Below, piece by piece: positions 16,810 through 25,885 of a stretch of 64,000 nt of DNA; position 1 is the first letter of the stretch; each line of letters opens with the position of its first letter. Origin of the DNA: Psychrobacillus sp044762855 (GTDB lineage: Bacteria; Bacillota; Bacilli; Bacillales_A; Planococcaceae); NCBI RefSeq assembly GCF_044762855.1, contig NZ_JBIWFB010000002.1, positions 124,001 to 188,000 of the forward strand, written 5' to 3'. Position numbers and translations under genes: made by a program. The notes beneath the pieces were generated by a model. The model ran no database searches and was not told the origin of the DNA. It saw only the letters and a program-made list of their open reading frames with translations.

Positions 16810-17060
16810 AGGATACCGCCTAATTTCCGCTGGGCGAGCGGATGGCCGTTTTGTTGCTAACGCTTCTGTATGTTCTCACAAACGCCAAAAGTATGTAGTT
16901 ATCAATTAATAAATTCCAAAGAATGGCTAAGGGCTATCAAACCGCTATTGAAAGCGACTAGTTTCAGTCCCAAAGCAACTAAATTAGCTCGAGGGCAACT
17001 AAATTGTCGATGAAAGCAACTAACTCTTAAAATAACAGGTTGACTTGGAGTGAGACGACG
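16810..17060. repeat. Dispersed intergenic repeat, copy C (truncated)
   Basis: Shares with copies A and B the left hairpin region (GCTAACGCT, then TTCTCAC), the block CCAAAGAATGGCTAAGGGC and the 21-bp array (units at 16933, 16954, 16975, 16995 and 17016; one interval is 20). Similarity fades after GAGTGAGACGA near 17060, and the right-hand foldback is absent. The rest of 17061-17206 holds nothing I recognise. Confidence 0.7.
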
Positions 17061-17206
17061 GTGATTTCTGCATCATGCTCGTCACTCCAATCATAGTTTC
17101 CATTTGCTATCTCGAGTAGTGGAGTGGCATGCGCATTAACGTTTTGTTCTATTTAGATTAGAGGACTTTTTCTTTTATTAAAAGAATCTATTGGAATAGA
17201 AATAAT

Positions 17207-17625
17207 TTATTTTGTTATAAAATAAATTATTTCCGGATCGCCATCATCTAAATTTTCTATTATTCCGCTTCGAATAAATCCATTTGCACTAAATACTTTT
17301 TGCATTCTTATGTTAGATTGGTTTGTAGAAGAAAATATTTTGTAGGTAGGCAATATACTGATGAAATACTGTATTAAGGATGTTGCATGTCCTTTGCGTC
17401 TTTCTTTAGGAGAGACTATTAACAGAGAGATGAAAGCATGCTCAAAGAAGTTAGTATGAAAAATTAAGAATCCTACAATAAAATTATTCTCTTTAACGAC
17501 TAAGCACTTTTCTTCCTTAATAGCATGTTTAATATAATCTTTTCTACTATAATTACCAATAACTTCATTATCTATATTCACTATTTTTCTAGATCACTCA
17601 TTTGAGCAATAACTATATGATTCAA
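17207..17625 (-). pseudogene. GNAT-family N-acetyltransferase with a frameshift
   Basis: The open frame from the GTG at 17581 gives 124 residues of a GNAT acetyltransferase: LLIVSPKERRKGHATSLIQY is the acetyl-CoA loop, and ANGFIRSG is the typical end. This frame lacks a ribosome-binding site. Upstream, AAGGAGG (17634-17640) serves a TTG at 17625 encoding LNHIVIAQMSDLEK and then a stop. Joining the two frames restores DLEKIVNIDNEVIGN, a normal GNAT start. One A appears to be missing in a five-A run (17584-17588 on the plus strand). It is a mutation, a sequencing error or, less likely, programmed slippage. Confidence 0.72.
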
Positions 17626-17770
17626 ATCAGAAACCTCCTTGTTGTATTTCGCTGTATACATAGACTAACTTGTGGATTTATTTTCATCTAGTGGCAGTTC
17701 TTCTTTCGACGTTGCTTAGTATGGTAAAATAGAAAGAGATTTCTACTATAGTAGTTAAGAGGAGTTAGCA

Positions 17771-18055
17771 ATGGAAAAAATGATACTATTATTTATATTA
17801 ATCATGTCTATACTGTCGTTTTTTGTGATGGGCTATGATAAGTCTCAAGCGAAAAAACATCAACAACGAGTTTCAGAGCGTACTTTATGGACGCTTGCCA
17901 TCTTTGGTGGTGGTATTGGGGCTTATTTAGGTATGCAGCTTTTTCGACACAAAACAAAGCATACAAATTTCCGAGTTGGTTTTTTAATGTTGCTTATTGT
18001 GTATGCATTTTTAATTTTTTGGTTAGTAAAAGCGAACAACCCAAATATTATATAA
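17771..18055 (+). CDS. ysdA: DUF1294 membrane protein YsdA
   Basis: 94 residues with three hydrophobic segments (about 4-22, 44-60, 70-88). GYDKSQAKKHQQRVSERTL and the RHKTKHTNFRVG block are the DUF1294 signature. Function unknown. Its place after rplT and beside ysdB matches B. subtilis. AGAGGAG precedes the ATG at about 7 bases. Confidence 0.85.
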   Translation: MEKMILLFILIMSILSFFVMGYDKSQAKKHQQRVSERTLWTLAIFGGGIGAYLGMQLFRHKTKHTNFRVGFLMLLIVYAFLIFWLVKANNPNII

Positions 18056-18075
18056 GGGGTGTTCGCTATTTTTTA
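18031..18075. terminator. Convergent terminator ysdA/ysdB
   Basis: AGCGAACAACCC (18031-18042) pairs with 18056-18067 with one mismatch and is followed by ATTTTTTAT. It overlaps the ysdA stop and lies between convergent genes. Confidence 0.7.
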
Positions 18076-18459
18076 TGCTTGGTCTTTCATTAATTGTTCA
18101 ATCGGGCTTTTCCAGTTGATTTTGGCAGAAGGGTAGTTCATTCGAATTTCATTTTGTAAAAAACGAAAATCTTCCTTTGTAAACCCTTGTAGTTTTGAAG
18201 GATCTTTTATCCAAACGAAAATAGACACGACTTCAAATGCTTGTTCCGTTGTACCTAAATACTTTTCCCCTTCAAATAATGCCCCTTTATATGTAATAAA
18301 AAAATTCTTACGGACATTTTTTATATCATCATAAAAATAGTACTGTTCTTTCTCATAGGATTCATCTAATTTCCTTTTTGGATCAAACAAATAACGAAGA
18401 ATTTTATAAAAAGCATATATGATTATGACAATTATTAGCAATCGAAGTAATAAAATCAT
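18073..18459 (-). CDS. ysdB: Sigma-W pathway membrane protein YsdB
   Basis: 128 residues: one N-terminal membrane helix (about 2-24) followed by DPKRKLDESYEKEQYYFYDD and a soluble domain with Trp-rich loops. Length, topology and neighbour ysdA match B. subtilis YsdB, which belongs to the sigma-W cell-envelope stress regulon; its biochemical role is unknown. AAGGAGG stands 8 bases before the ATG. A sigma-W-like promoter lies upstream. Confidence 0.82.
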   Translation of the reverse strand: MILLLRLLIIVIIIYAFYKILRYLFDPKRKLDESYEKEQYYFYDDIKNVRKNFFITYKGALFEGEKYLGTTEQAFEVVSIFVWIKDPSKLQGFTKEDFRFLQNEIRMNYPSAKINWKSPIEQLMKDQA

Positions 18460-18497
18460 TCAAAATGTCCTCCTTGTAAAATACATAGTAATTGCTA

Positions 18498-18524
18498 TAC
18501 GATAGAAGAGGTAGTTTGGTTTCA
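18498..18524 (-). promoter_or_regulatory. Sigma-W-type promoter of ysdB
   Basis: Read on the minus strand: TGAAAC (18524-18519), 17 bases, CGTA (18501-18498). The ECF sigma-W consensus is TGAAAC-N16-CGTA. Confidence 0.6.
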
Positions 18525-18552
18525 AAATAATATAAAATAATTGGAGGAAATG

Positions 18553-19038
18553 ATGAATTTAACAAAACTTTTTACGATGCAGCAAGCATTGGACGAATAT
18601 ATTCAAACAAATAAGCAAGTAGACGAAGATGTATTTATGAAAAAAGGATTAGCCCTTGTTGTAGAGCTTGCGGAACTAGCGAATGAAACACGTTGTTTCA
18701 AGTTTTGGAGTGAAAAGGGACCGTCTGAACGAACGGTTATTTTAGAAGAGTATGTAGACTCTATTCATTTTCTCTTGTCTTTAGGGATTGAAAAAGGCTT
18801 GGATGATTTAACAGACTGGCCAGTGGAAGATAAAGAGGAAGATTTAACAACATTATTTCTCTTAACAAACGAGGCAATCGTAGCGTTTTTACATGAATCA
18901 ACAAAAAATACATATGAAAAAATTTGGGTTTTATATGGTGCCATTGCAGAAAAGTTGGGTTTTAGCAGTGAGGATGTATTGCAAGCGTACATATCAAAAA
19001 ACGAAACAAACTATGAAAGACAGAAGAGTGGGTATTGA
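18553..19038 (+). CDS. Dimeric all-alpha dUTP diphosphatase
   Basis: 161 residues, all-helical, of the dUTPase_2/MazG-like superfamily. KKGLALVVELAELANETRCFKFW carries the ELAEL metal-binding motif, and LEEYVDSIHFLLSLGIE carries the second acidic motif (EEYVD). It would hydrolyse dUTP to dUMP and so keep uracil out of DNA and feed thymidylate synthesis. GGAGG at 18543-18547 favours the ATG at 18553 over 18550. It is a single-gene unit with no clear terminator downstream. Confidence 0.85.
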   Translation: MNLTKLFTMQQALDEYIQTNKQVDEDVFMKKGLALVVELAELANETRCFKFWSEKGPSERTVILEEYVDSIHFLLSLGIEKGLDDLTDWPVEDKEEDLTTLFLLTNEAIVAFLHESTKNTYEKIWVLYGAIAEKLGFSSEDVLQAYISKNETNYERQKSGY

Positions 19039-19238
19039 TACTGTGATAGCGCGTTAGGGACTTGTGTGTGGAATACTTTGAGCGGAATGAGTTCTATATG
19101 TTTACCGAGACTTCTTAGTGGGGGAGGAATGTGGCAAAGTCGTATCCTTCCCCATTTTATTCAGCAAACGGACCTTTACTAGGATAAATTATGTTAAAAT
19201 TGAATCAATTCAAAAGCAAAAGAAAGGAAGGGTTATAA

Positions 19239-19559
19239 ATGGGCTCCATTTTGGAAATTGTACGTACTTTACTCCCCCTTATAATAGTAGGTGGAATTGC
19301 AGTATTTGTAATTTTAAGAATGAAATATAAATATAAGAAAGGCACACTTGGTAAGAAAAAATCAAAAGGTGCTCAAAACTTATTAGATAGTTTAATACCA
19401 TTTGGAATGATGATTGGATTGGCTATTGCTGTACTTGTAAGCATATTCTCTCCACTTTCCTTCCTATCTGCAATTGCTTGGGGACCTGGGATAGGTTTAC
19501 TATTTGGATATTTTGCTTATGAAATTTATAGTCAAAAAGAAGAAAGTTATTCGTCATAA
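19239..19559 (+). CDS. Small membrane protein, unknown function
   Basis: 106 residues. A hydrophobic segment at 7-26 is followed by a very basic loop (KYKYKKGTLGKKKSKG) and two more membrane segments (about 50-70 and 74-95), with a polar tail. I do not recognise the family. AAAGGAAGG lies 11 bases before the ATG. It stands just before the sigma-W-promoter-bearing DUF2207 gene but has its own upstream region. Confidence 0.7.
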   Translation: MGSILEIVRTLLPLIIVGGIAVFVILRMKYKYKKGTLGKKKSKGAQNLLDSLIPFGMMIGLAIAVLVSIFSPLSFLSAIAWGPGIGLLFGYFAYEIYSQKEESYSS

Positions 19560-19625
19560 TTATTTTCCAGAAAAGGACCTTTTAGTATAAGAAGACTATA
19601 TTAAGAAATGAAAATCTCAAATAAT

Positions 19626-19651
19626 TGGAACTTTTTCTACTGCAAGCCGTA
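19626..19651 (+). promoter_or_regulatory. Sigma-W-type promoter of the DUF2207 gene
   Basis: TGGAAC (19626-19631), exactly 16 bases, CGTA (19648-19651); one mismatch from TGAAAC-N16-CGTA. The start codon is about 35 bases downstream. Confidence 0.55.
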
Positions 19652-19685
19652 AACATACTAACTTAGTAGTGTGGAGGTGAAGTTA

Positions 19686-21602
19686 ATGAAAAAGTTCTTT
19701 TTTTTAATTGCTTTATTATTATTAACTTTTTCAACAACTGTAGTTGCGGAAGCAAGGTCTTACTCTATAGACAAAGTACATATTAAATCTTGGATTCAAC
19801 CAAATGGTGATCTTTTAGTGAATGAAGTATTCACCTATACATTTGACGGCAATTATACGAATTTAAAGCGCTCATTTCCTAAGGAGCATGATGCGAATGT
19901 AAAGGATTTTTACGCTCATGAATTAACGACGTTAAGTCCCGAGCCAGGTTACATCGAGGATAATACGTTAAACACATTAAATGTTACGAAAGAAAGCGGT
20001 GTATATCGAACAAGTATCAACAAAACAAATGAACAAGCCTCCTTTTTGTATGTATATACGCTTCAAAATGCAGTGAAAGCGTATGATACGTATAGTGTAT
20101 TAAATGTTACGTATTTTGAAGATGGAGATGCACATGATCAGGATATTTATGAAGTAACAATAGATTATATTCTCCCCCAAACGATGGATCCAGCAACCTT
20201 TGATGGTTTTCTGTTTGATCGAAATGCCAAGGACATTGGGAAATCGCAATATGGAATTCGATATACTACACCAGTATCGGAAGCGTATTCTGAAACAAAA
20301 ACAAGCTTTCTTTTCCGTTCTAATGTAATGACAGAAATGGCGAAAATGAAAGCCCCATTAACTATGGGAGAGGCTTACGCAAAAGAATTGCAAAAAGAAG
20401 CAGCCATGAAGAAAAAAGTATCTTTTATCGACAGACTTATCAAAATTTTTCCTAAGGTCACTTTTATTTTTATACTAATCGCTATCCTATTCTTGGTTGC
20501 TTTACCACAAAGACATTTTTGGCGAAAAGGGACTGGTGAAAGCATACTAGATATCGATATTTTATATTTATTTTCTATATATAAGACTGGAAAACCAAAT
20601 AAGAGAACTTTTTTAGCAGGTTTATTTTCCCTTGTGGAAAAAGAAGCTGCAATCGTTAAACCATCGAAGGCTGCAGTACGCTTTAAAAATGATACGAAAG
20701 CTCCGAAAGAAACATTATTTTTTCGATTAAAAAATGGGGGAATAGCAAAGGGGCAATCCGAAAATTATTTGATTCAATGGCTTTTTAATACAAGAAATGG
20801 TTTAAGTAAATGGGCATTTCATCTACATGATATAGCGGGAGCTCCAAGAAAAGAAAGAGATAAAGGAATGGGCAACTACTATCATGCTAGAACGAAAGAA
20901 TTTAAAAAGAATCAAAAAATCTGGTATAAAAAAGTACAGGGTGAACTAGTGGAGGCTGGAACGTTTCATCAAAAATTGTCGAAGTTACTCATTAGTTTAG
21001 CGATTCTTTTGTTAGCCACTTTCGTTACTATGAGCTACTATGCAGATCTCAGAACCAGTGGAAGTATTGTATTTATCGCGATTATCACGATTATATTTCT
21101 TATTATCTATTGGAAAAAACAAACGGCTAATGGATATTTTTCTATTTATATGATTATTATCAGTTTAATGGTTGGTAATTTAGTAAACGATGAATTAATG
21201 AGTGAAATCATTGGTGTAATTTTAGCAACCATTCTTTTATATATCGCAGTGCCCCAAAATATCCTATCGATGAATGCTATACGTGTGAAAGATAATATTC
21301 GTGCTTTCCAAAAAAGCATAAAAGAAGGAATGCCTGCTAGGCTAAGCACTGTAGAACAAGAAAAGTGGACTGTACGCGCATACTTATTCAGCCAAAAAAA
21401 TGTGCATATTCCAGTTTCAGAAGGAACGATTCCGCTAGCAGCATTATTAATAACTGGTACGGATCCGCTGGACTATGTGACGAAAACTTGGTATTGGACT
21501 ACAAGTAGCAGTTCTAGTGGCGGATCATCTGATTCAGGTGGATATTATGGTGGCGACGGAGGCGGCGGTGATAGCGGTGGTGGAGGAGCGGGAGCTGATT
21601 AA
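19686..21602 (+). CDS. DUF2207 family membrane protein
   Basis: 638 residues: signal peptide (1-22, ending ATTVVAEA-like), extracytoplasmic DUF2207 domain (about 25-215, with YTFDGNYTNLKRSFP), a membrane helix near 255-275, a cytoplasmic stretch, and further membrane helices around 435-520. The C-terminus is Gly/Ser/Asp-rich and ends GGGGAGAD, like other family members. Function unknown; the architecture suggests an envelope protein. The ATG at 19686 has GGAGG ten bases upstream, and the in-frame GTG at 19671 is upstream of that site. The sigma-W-type promoter suggests envelope-stress control. Confidence 0.85.
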   Translation: MKKFFFLIALLLLTFSTTVVAEARSYSIDKVHIKSWIQPNGDLLVNEVFTYTFDGNYTNLKRSFPKEHDANVKDFYAHELTTLSPEPGYIEDNTLNTLNVTKESGVYRTSINKTNEQASFLYVYTLQNAVKAYDTYSVLNVTYFEDGDAHDQDIYEVTIDYILPQTMDPATFDGFLFDRNAKDIGKSQYGIRYTTPVSEAYSETKTSFLFRSNVMTEMAKMKAPLTMGEAYAKELQKEAAMKKKVSFIDRLIKIFPKVTFIFILIAILFLVALPQRHFWRKGTGESILDIDILYLFSIYKTGKPNKRTFLAGLFSLVEKEAAIVKPSKAAVRFKNDTKAPKETLFFRLKNGGIAKGQSENYLIQWLFNTRNGLSKWAFHLHDIAGAPRKERDKGMGNYYHARTKEFKKNQKIWYKKVQGELVEAGTFHQKLSKLLISLAILLLATFVTMSYYADLRTSGSIVFIAIITIIFLIIYWKKQTANGYFSIYMIIISLMVGNLVNDELMSEIIGVILATILLYIAVPQNILSMNAIRVKDNIRAFQKSIKEGMPARLSTVEQEKWTVRAYLFSQKNVHIPVSEGTIPLAALLITGTDPLDYVTKTWYWTTSSSSSGGSSDSGGYYGGDGGGGDSGGGGAGAD

Positions 21603-21682
21603 AAAGTATCTCGCTTAATTTTGAAAACAAGATGTATTTAGAATATAATAGATATTGCAGTTATATTTAGGAGGGCGAAATA

Positions 21683-22771
21683 ATGACAAAGTTAGATGAG
21701 ACTTTAACAATGCTTAAAGAGTTAACCGATGCAAAAGGGATCCCGGGGAATGAACGTGAACCTCGTCAAGTAATGGAAAAATACATAAAGCCCTTTGCGG
21801 ATAAAATAGAGTACGATAATTTAGGAAGCCTAATCGCTGAAAAAGTAGGCGATGCAAATGGTCCTAAAATTATGGTAGCAGGACATTTAGATGAAGTTGG
21901 TTTTATGATTTCTAAAATTGATGATAAAGGATTTTTAAGCTTCCAAACGGTTGGTGGTTGGTGGTCTCAAGTAATGCTTGCACAACGAGTGACAATTGTT
22001 ACTCGTAAAGGCGATACAATTACTGGAGTCATCGGTTCCAAACCCCCTCATATTTTAACAGCGGATGCTCGTAACAAAGCAGTGGATGTAAAGGATATGT
22101 TCATTGACATCGGTGCTTCATCTAAAGAAGAAGCGATGGAGTGGGGAGTACTACCTGGAGATATGGTCGTACCATATTTCGAATTCTCTGTAATGAATAA
22201 TGAGAAGTTATTACTTGCCAAAGCATGGGATAATCGTATTGGTTGTGCCATTGCTATCGATGTATTAAAAGGATTGAAAGAGGAAAAACATCCGAATATC
22301 GTGTATGGTGTAGGAACAGTTCAAGAAGAGGTCGGACTACGTGGTGCAAAAACTTCTACCGTAAAAGTAGATCCAGATATCGGGTTTGCAGTAGATGTTG
22401 GTATTGCTGGAGATACACCTGGAATTACAGCAAAAGAATCGACTAGCAAAATGGGAGCAGGTCCTCAAATTGTATTATTCGATGCTTCGATGGTGTCCCA
22501 CAAAGGGTTACGTGATTTTGTTGTAGATACTGCAGAAGAAAATAATATCCCATATCAGTTTGAGATGATACCTGGTGGTGGAACAGATGCAGGTTCTATG
22601 CATATCTCACTAAATGGTGTGCCGGCATTATCAATTGGAATTGCGACTCGTTATATACATTCACATGCAGGAATTCTTCATCGTGATGATTATGAAAACA
22701 CGGTCAAACTAATTATTGAAGTAATTAAAAAATTAGACCGCGATGCAGTGAATAAAATAACTTTTGATTAA
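21683..22771 (+). CDS. ysdC: M42 family metallo-aminopeptidase YsdC
   Basis: 362 residues. Metal and catalytic residues of the M42 family are visible: His in AGHLDEVGFM, Asp in AKAWDNRIGC, Glu-Glu in VQEEVGLRGA, Asp in FAVDVGIAGD and a final His in RYIHSHAGI. Members are dodecameric cytoplasmic aminopeptidases; some are annotated as endoglucanases in error. The position after ysdA/ysdB agrees with B. subtilis ysdC. AGGAGGG precedes the ATG, and a terminator follows. Confidence 0.9.
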   Translation: MTKLDETLTMLKELTDAKGIPGNEREPRQVMEKYIKPFADKIEYDNLGSLIAEKVGDANGPKIMVAGHLDEVGFMISKIDDKGFLSFQTVGGWWSQVMLAQRVTIVTRKGDTITGVIGSKPPHILTADARNKAVDVKDMFIDIGASSKEEAMEWGVLPGDMVVPYFEFSVMNNEKLLLAKAWDNRIGCAIAIDVLKGLKEEKHPNIVYGVGTVQEEVGLRGAKTSTVKVDPDIGFAVDVGIAGDTPGITAKESTSKMGAGPQIVLFDASMVSHKGLRDFVVDTAEENNIPYQFEMIPGGGTDAGSMHISLNGVPALSIGIATRYIHSHAGILHRDDYENTVKLIIEVIKKLDRDAVNKITFD

Positions 22772-22797
22772 AGAGTAATAGTTATAGTACAAAAAAG

Positions 22798-22832
22798 AAA
22801 GAACAGATGGAGACCCATCTGTTCTTTTTCTA
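22798..22832 (+). terminator. Terminator of ysdC
   Basis: Perfect 13-bp stem (22798-22810 with 22815-22827), AGAC loop, T-rich tail. Confidence 0.88.
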
Positions 22833-22881
22833 TTGAAATTCTGTATAAATTTTAGATAGTAACTATAACTTTACGCACTAA

Positions 22882-24357
22882 TTAAATCGACGATACGTGA
22901 ACTGCAGGTCTTCGTCCGCTGTTCCATTTTCCATTAAGTGCTCGCTCGATTTGAGCTCCCAGTTGCAGAAGCAATCCGTCATTTCCTTGTCGAGTAAGTG
23001 CTTGAATTCCAAGTGGGAGCCCGTTTTCTAGCTCAGCCATCGGCAACGAAATACCTGGTAGACCACCTAGGTTGGCAATCGAAGTATAAGAGAATATGCG
23101 CCATAGGTTTTCGAACCAGTCAGATACGGAGGAATTATCGCTAATAGTTAGATACTCCGTTGTTCCAATCTTTGGTGTGGGTAGGGCTATTGTCGGAGTA
23201 AGGATGATATCCCAGTCTTCAAAGAAGGAGCCTAAACTGCGAGAAATATCATTGAACGCCGTTTGCATCTTGGCACGCTCTCTATACGGAGCGTCACGGC
23301 CTTCTTCCCAGACCTGAATGCACATAGGTTCAATAAGATCAGCAGGTGGTCGTTCCAAACCTTTTTGCTCCATTAGACCCGAAATCACTTGTGAAAAATT
23401 CATGATATAGCAATTGGTTTGCGCATCGTAGGCGGCACGGAAATCAATGTCTGGGATTATCCACTCGACATGGTGGCCAAGTGTCTCGAGGAAGCTAGCC
23501 GCCTGCTTCAATTCAGAAACAATATGTGGAGTGGCCCGGTAATCGCCCCACTCATGTGAAACGGCAATACGAAGTCTTCCTGGATCCCGTCGGATGAGTT
23601 CTGAGTAAGATTGCGATGGCAACCAATATGGCATGAACTCGCCTGGGGCTCCGCCTCTACAACTGTCCACAAAAGCAGCCGTGTCACGTATGGTACGAGA
23701 GAGACAACCCTGAGCAGAGACGGCACCCATCAGGTCCGAACTGTAGGGGGCTACCGAGAATACTCCACGGGACGGTTTTAGACCAATGTTGCCGTTTACA
23801 CCTGCAGGAATTCGAATGGAGCCACCACCATCGGTTCCGTGTGAAATGGGAATTATGCCAGCTGCAACAGCAGCTGCCGTACCGGCAGAAGAACCGCAAG
23901 TTGTGTAGTCAACATTCCAAGGATTTCGAGTAACATATACTGCTGGATTCTCAGCTGAGCTGCAGAGCCCGAACTCTGGTGTTGTCGTCCGTCCAATGAT
24001 ATTAAGACCTGCTTGGCGAATTTGCTTGGTCAGAAAACTATCTGTTGTAGGACGATTTCCACACATTAAGAGGGAACCCATCTCTTGCAAGCGTCCTTTA
24101 ACAGTGGGTCCTAAATCCTTCATCAAAAATGGTACTCCTGCGAAAATTCCATCAAGGTTCGTTCCATCTTTTGTAGGGTCATTGATCACATCATCAAAGA
24201 CCTCAATAATGCCGTTGATCTTAGGATTTAAAGCGTCGGTTGCAAGCCTAACTTGTTGGGCTACTTCTTGCGGGGTAATTTGCTTCTGTCGTATCAATTC
24301 GGAGAGTCCGATGGCATCAAGGTTAGCCCATTCTTCCCAGTTCATAACTAATTTCAC
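22882..24357 (-). CDS. Amidase-signature hydrolase (horizontally acquired?)
   Basis: 491 residues of the amidase signature family. The Ser-cisSer-Lys triad is intact: Lys80 in GVPFLMKDLG, the serine pair in CGSSAG (about 156-157) and the nucleophile Ser180 in DGGGSIRIPAG. Overall it resembles nylon-oligomer hydrolase-like and general amide hydrolases; the substrate is unknown. The GTG start at 24357 has AAGGAG nine bases upstream. Base composition is visibly richer in G+C than all neighbours, and the gene lies alone between unrelated units, which suggests recent transfer. It is not in the equivalent B. subtilis block as I recall it. Confidence 0.9.
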   Translation of the reverse strand: MKLVMNWEEWANLDAIGLSELIRQKQITPQEVAQQVRLATDALNPKINGIIEVFDDVINDPTKDGTNLDGIFAGVPFLMKDLGPTVKGRLQEMGSLLMCGNRPTTDSFLTKQIRQAGLNIIGRTTTPEFGLCSSAENPAVYVTRNPWNVDYTTCGSSAGTAAAVAAGIIPISHGTDGGGSIRIPAGVNGNIGLKPSRGVFSVAPYSSDLMGAVSAQGCLSRTIRDTAAFVDSCRGGAPGEFMPYWLPSQSYSELIRRDPGRLRIAVSHEWGDYRATPHIVSELKQAASFLETLGHHVEWIIPDIDFRAAYDAQTNCYIMNFSQVISGLMEQKGLERPPADLIEPMCIQVWEEGRDAPYRERAKMQTAFNDISRSLGSFFEDWDIILTPTIALPTPKIGTTEYLTISDNSSVSDWFENLWRIFSYTSIANLGGLPGISLPMAELENGLPLGIQALTRQGNDGLLLQLGAQIERALNGKWNSGRRPAVHVSSI

Positions 24358-24634
24358 GAAGACTCACTCCTTCCAATTCGTTCGGATTAAATATTTTTGT
24401 GATCTGATTTTGATAATGCCTTAATATTTCCCAAATAATAATCGAAAACTGTATTTACTTCTATTGAAGTTTCAATTAGTACAAGGGTGATTATTTATAA
24501 CCTACATGAGTTCATTCTGTTTTGCACTAGACAATTTGATTAAATATTTACAATATTTAGTTACAATATGTAAAGGGTTTTATTTATAGAAACTTACAAC
24601 TTTAAGTCGTTTACTTTTTAGCAGGTGAAGAATC

Positions 24635-24698
24635 GAATTAAATTTCATTGGAAATGCATAAAAATTCAGTTGACTTTATGTTTATTCATACCTATAAT
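24635..24698 (+). promoter_or_regulatory. argF promoter with ArgR (ARG) boxes
   Basis: TTGACT (24670-24675), 17 bases, TATAAT (24693-24698). An 18-bp ARG-box-like site AATGCATAAAAATTCAGT occupies 24653-24670, touching the -35, and a weaker one (GAATTAAATTTC) lies at 24635-24646. The arrangement predicts arginine-dependent ArgR/AhrC repression. The rest of 24358-24634 is AT-rich with nothing else recognised. Confidence 0.72.
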
Positions 24699-24737
24699 AA
24701 GTGTTACATAAATATACACGAAGGGGAGTTTTTATAA

Positions 24738-25703
24738 ATGAAATTATTAGAGTGGGCCAATTTAAAAATTGTGGATAGTTTAAAAGGAAAAGACTTATTG
24801 ACGCTCTTTGATTACACAAAAGAGGAAATAGAAGATTTAATTGAGCTTGCCGTTGATTTGAAAAAGTTAACAAAGGCAGGGAAATGTCCCCCCCTTTTAG
24901 CTGGGAAAACATTAGGGATGATTTTTGAGAAACATTCGACTCGTACAAGAATTTCGTTTGAAGTAGGTATGAAACAATTAGGCGGAAATGGTATGTTTAT
25001 GCATGCGCGTGATTTACAAATTGGTCGTGGGGAATCGGTTTACGATACGGGGCATGTATTATCGGGATATTTGGATGGAATTATGATTCGTGCAAATTCA
25101 CATGAAATGGTGAAAGAGTTAGCGGAACATGCAACTATTCCTGTCATTAACGGTTTAACGGATATTTATCATCCTTGCCAAGCGCTTGCGGACATTTTAA
25201 CTATTCATGAAGTGAAGGGTTATATGAAAGGTTTGAAAATTGCCTATATCGGTGATGGCAATAATGTCGCCCATTCTTTAGTTATTGCCGCCGCAAATAT
25301 GGGAATGCATATTGCCGTTGCGACTCCAACTGGCTACGAAGCGGATGAACAAATTATCGAAAAAGCGAAGGCAATTGCTTTACAAAACGGTGGATCTTTA
25401 TTCGTTTCGAATGATCCAATAGAAGCTGCTGTGAATGCGGATGTAATTTATACGGATGTGTGGACATCAATGGGGCAGGAAGAGGAAGCGAAAAAACGTT
25501 TGGCAGATTTTGAACAGTTCCAAATCAACGATGCGCTTGTAGCAAATGCGAAGAGTGATTATATGTTCTTGCATTGTTTACCTGCTCATCGTGAAGAAGA
25601 AGTAGCTACATCTGTTATTGATGGTCCAAACTCATACATTTTCCAACAAGCTGAAAATCGCTTGCATGCGCAAAAAGCGGTGCTTGCATCACTGATGGCT
25701 TGA
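24738..25703 (+). CDS. argF: Ornithine carbamoyltransferase
   Basis: 321 residues. It transfers carbamoyl from carbamoyl phosphate to ornithine to give citrulline. STRTRISFE binds carbamoyl phosphate, HPCQALAD completes that site, and FLHCLPAHR is the ornithine-binding signature. It stands alone with no other arg or arc genes. The upstream ARG boxes argue for a biosynthetic rather than catabolic (arcB) role. AAGGGGAG precedes the ATG. Confidence 0.93.
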   Translation: MKLLEWANLKIVDSLKGKDLLTLFDYTKEEIEDLIELAVDLKKLTKAGKCPPLLAGKTLGMIFEKHSTRTRISFEVGMKQLGGNGMFMHARDLQIGRGESVYDTGHVLSGYLDGIMIRANSHEMVKELAEHATIPVINGLTDIYHPCQALADILTIHEVKGYMKGLKIAYIGDGNNVAHSLVIAAANMGMHIAVATPTGYEADEQIIEKAKAIALQNGGSLFVSNDPIEAAVNADVIYTDVWTSMGQEEEAKKRLADFEQFQINDALVANAKSDYMFLHCLPAHREEEVATSVIDGPNSYIFQQAENRLHAQKAVLASLMA

Positions 25704-25800
25704 TGAACAACAGAATGTGAAGGCAGGGTTTGCCTAACAATCTGTATTAAATACATGCGATGTCGTTCGTCAAGATGGATGGCTTCATCGCTACATAGGG

Positions 25801-25840
25801 AGAGTGATTCGGGAGACGCTGAATCACTCTTTATTATTTT
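25801..25840 (+). terminator. Terminator of argF
   Basis: AGAGTGATTC (25801-25810) pairs perfectly with 25821-25830 and is followed by TTATTATTTTT. Confidence 0.82.
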
Positions 25841-25841
25841 T

Positions 25842-25876
25842 CATAAAAAAAGGACCTATCTCTTAGATAGATCCTT
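25842..25876 (-). terminator. Terminator of the glcD-BASS operon
   Basis: On the minus strand a stem (25876-25865 with 25861-25850, one mismatch) is followed by six T residues. Confidence 0.78.
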
Positions 25877-25885
25877 CGTAAATGA

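Noticed and set aside
17101..17206. Second sigma-54 promoter at a TGGCATGC sequence
   Set aside because: The -12 element is missing at the required distance.
19118..19330. 70-codon ORF before the small membrane protein
   Set aside because: It has no convincing start signal or family likeness and runs out of frame into the gene at 19239.
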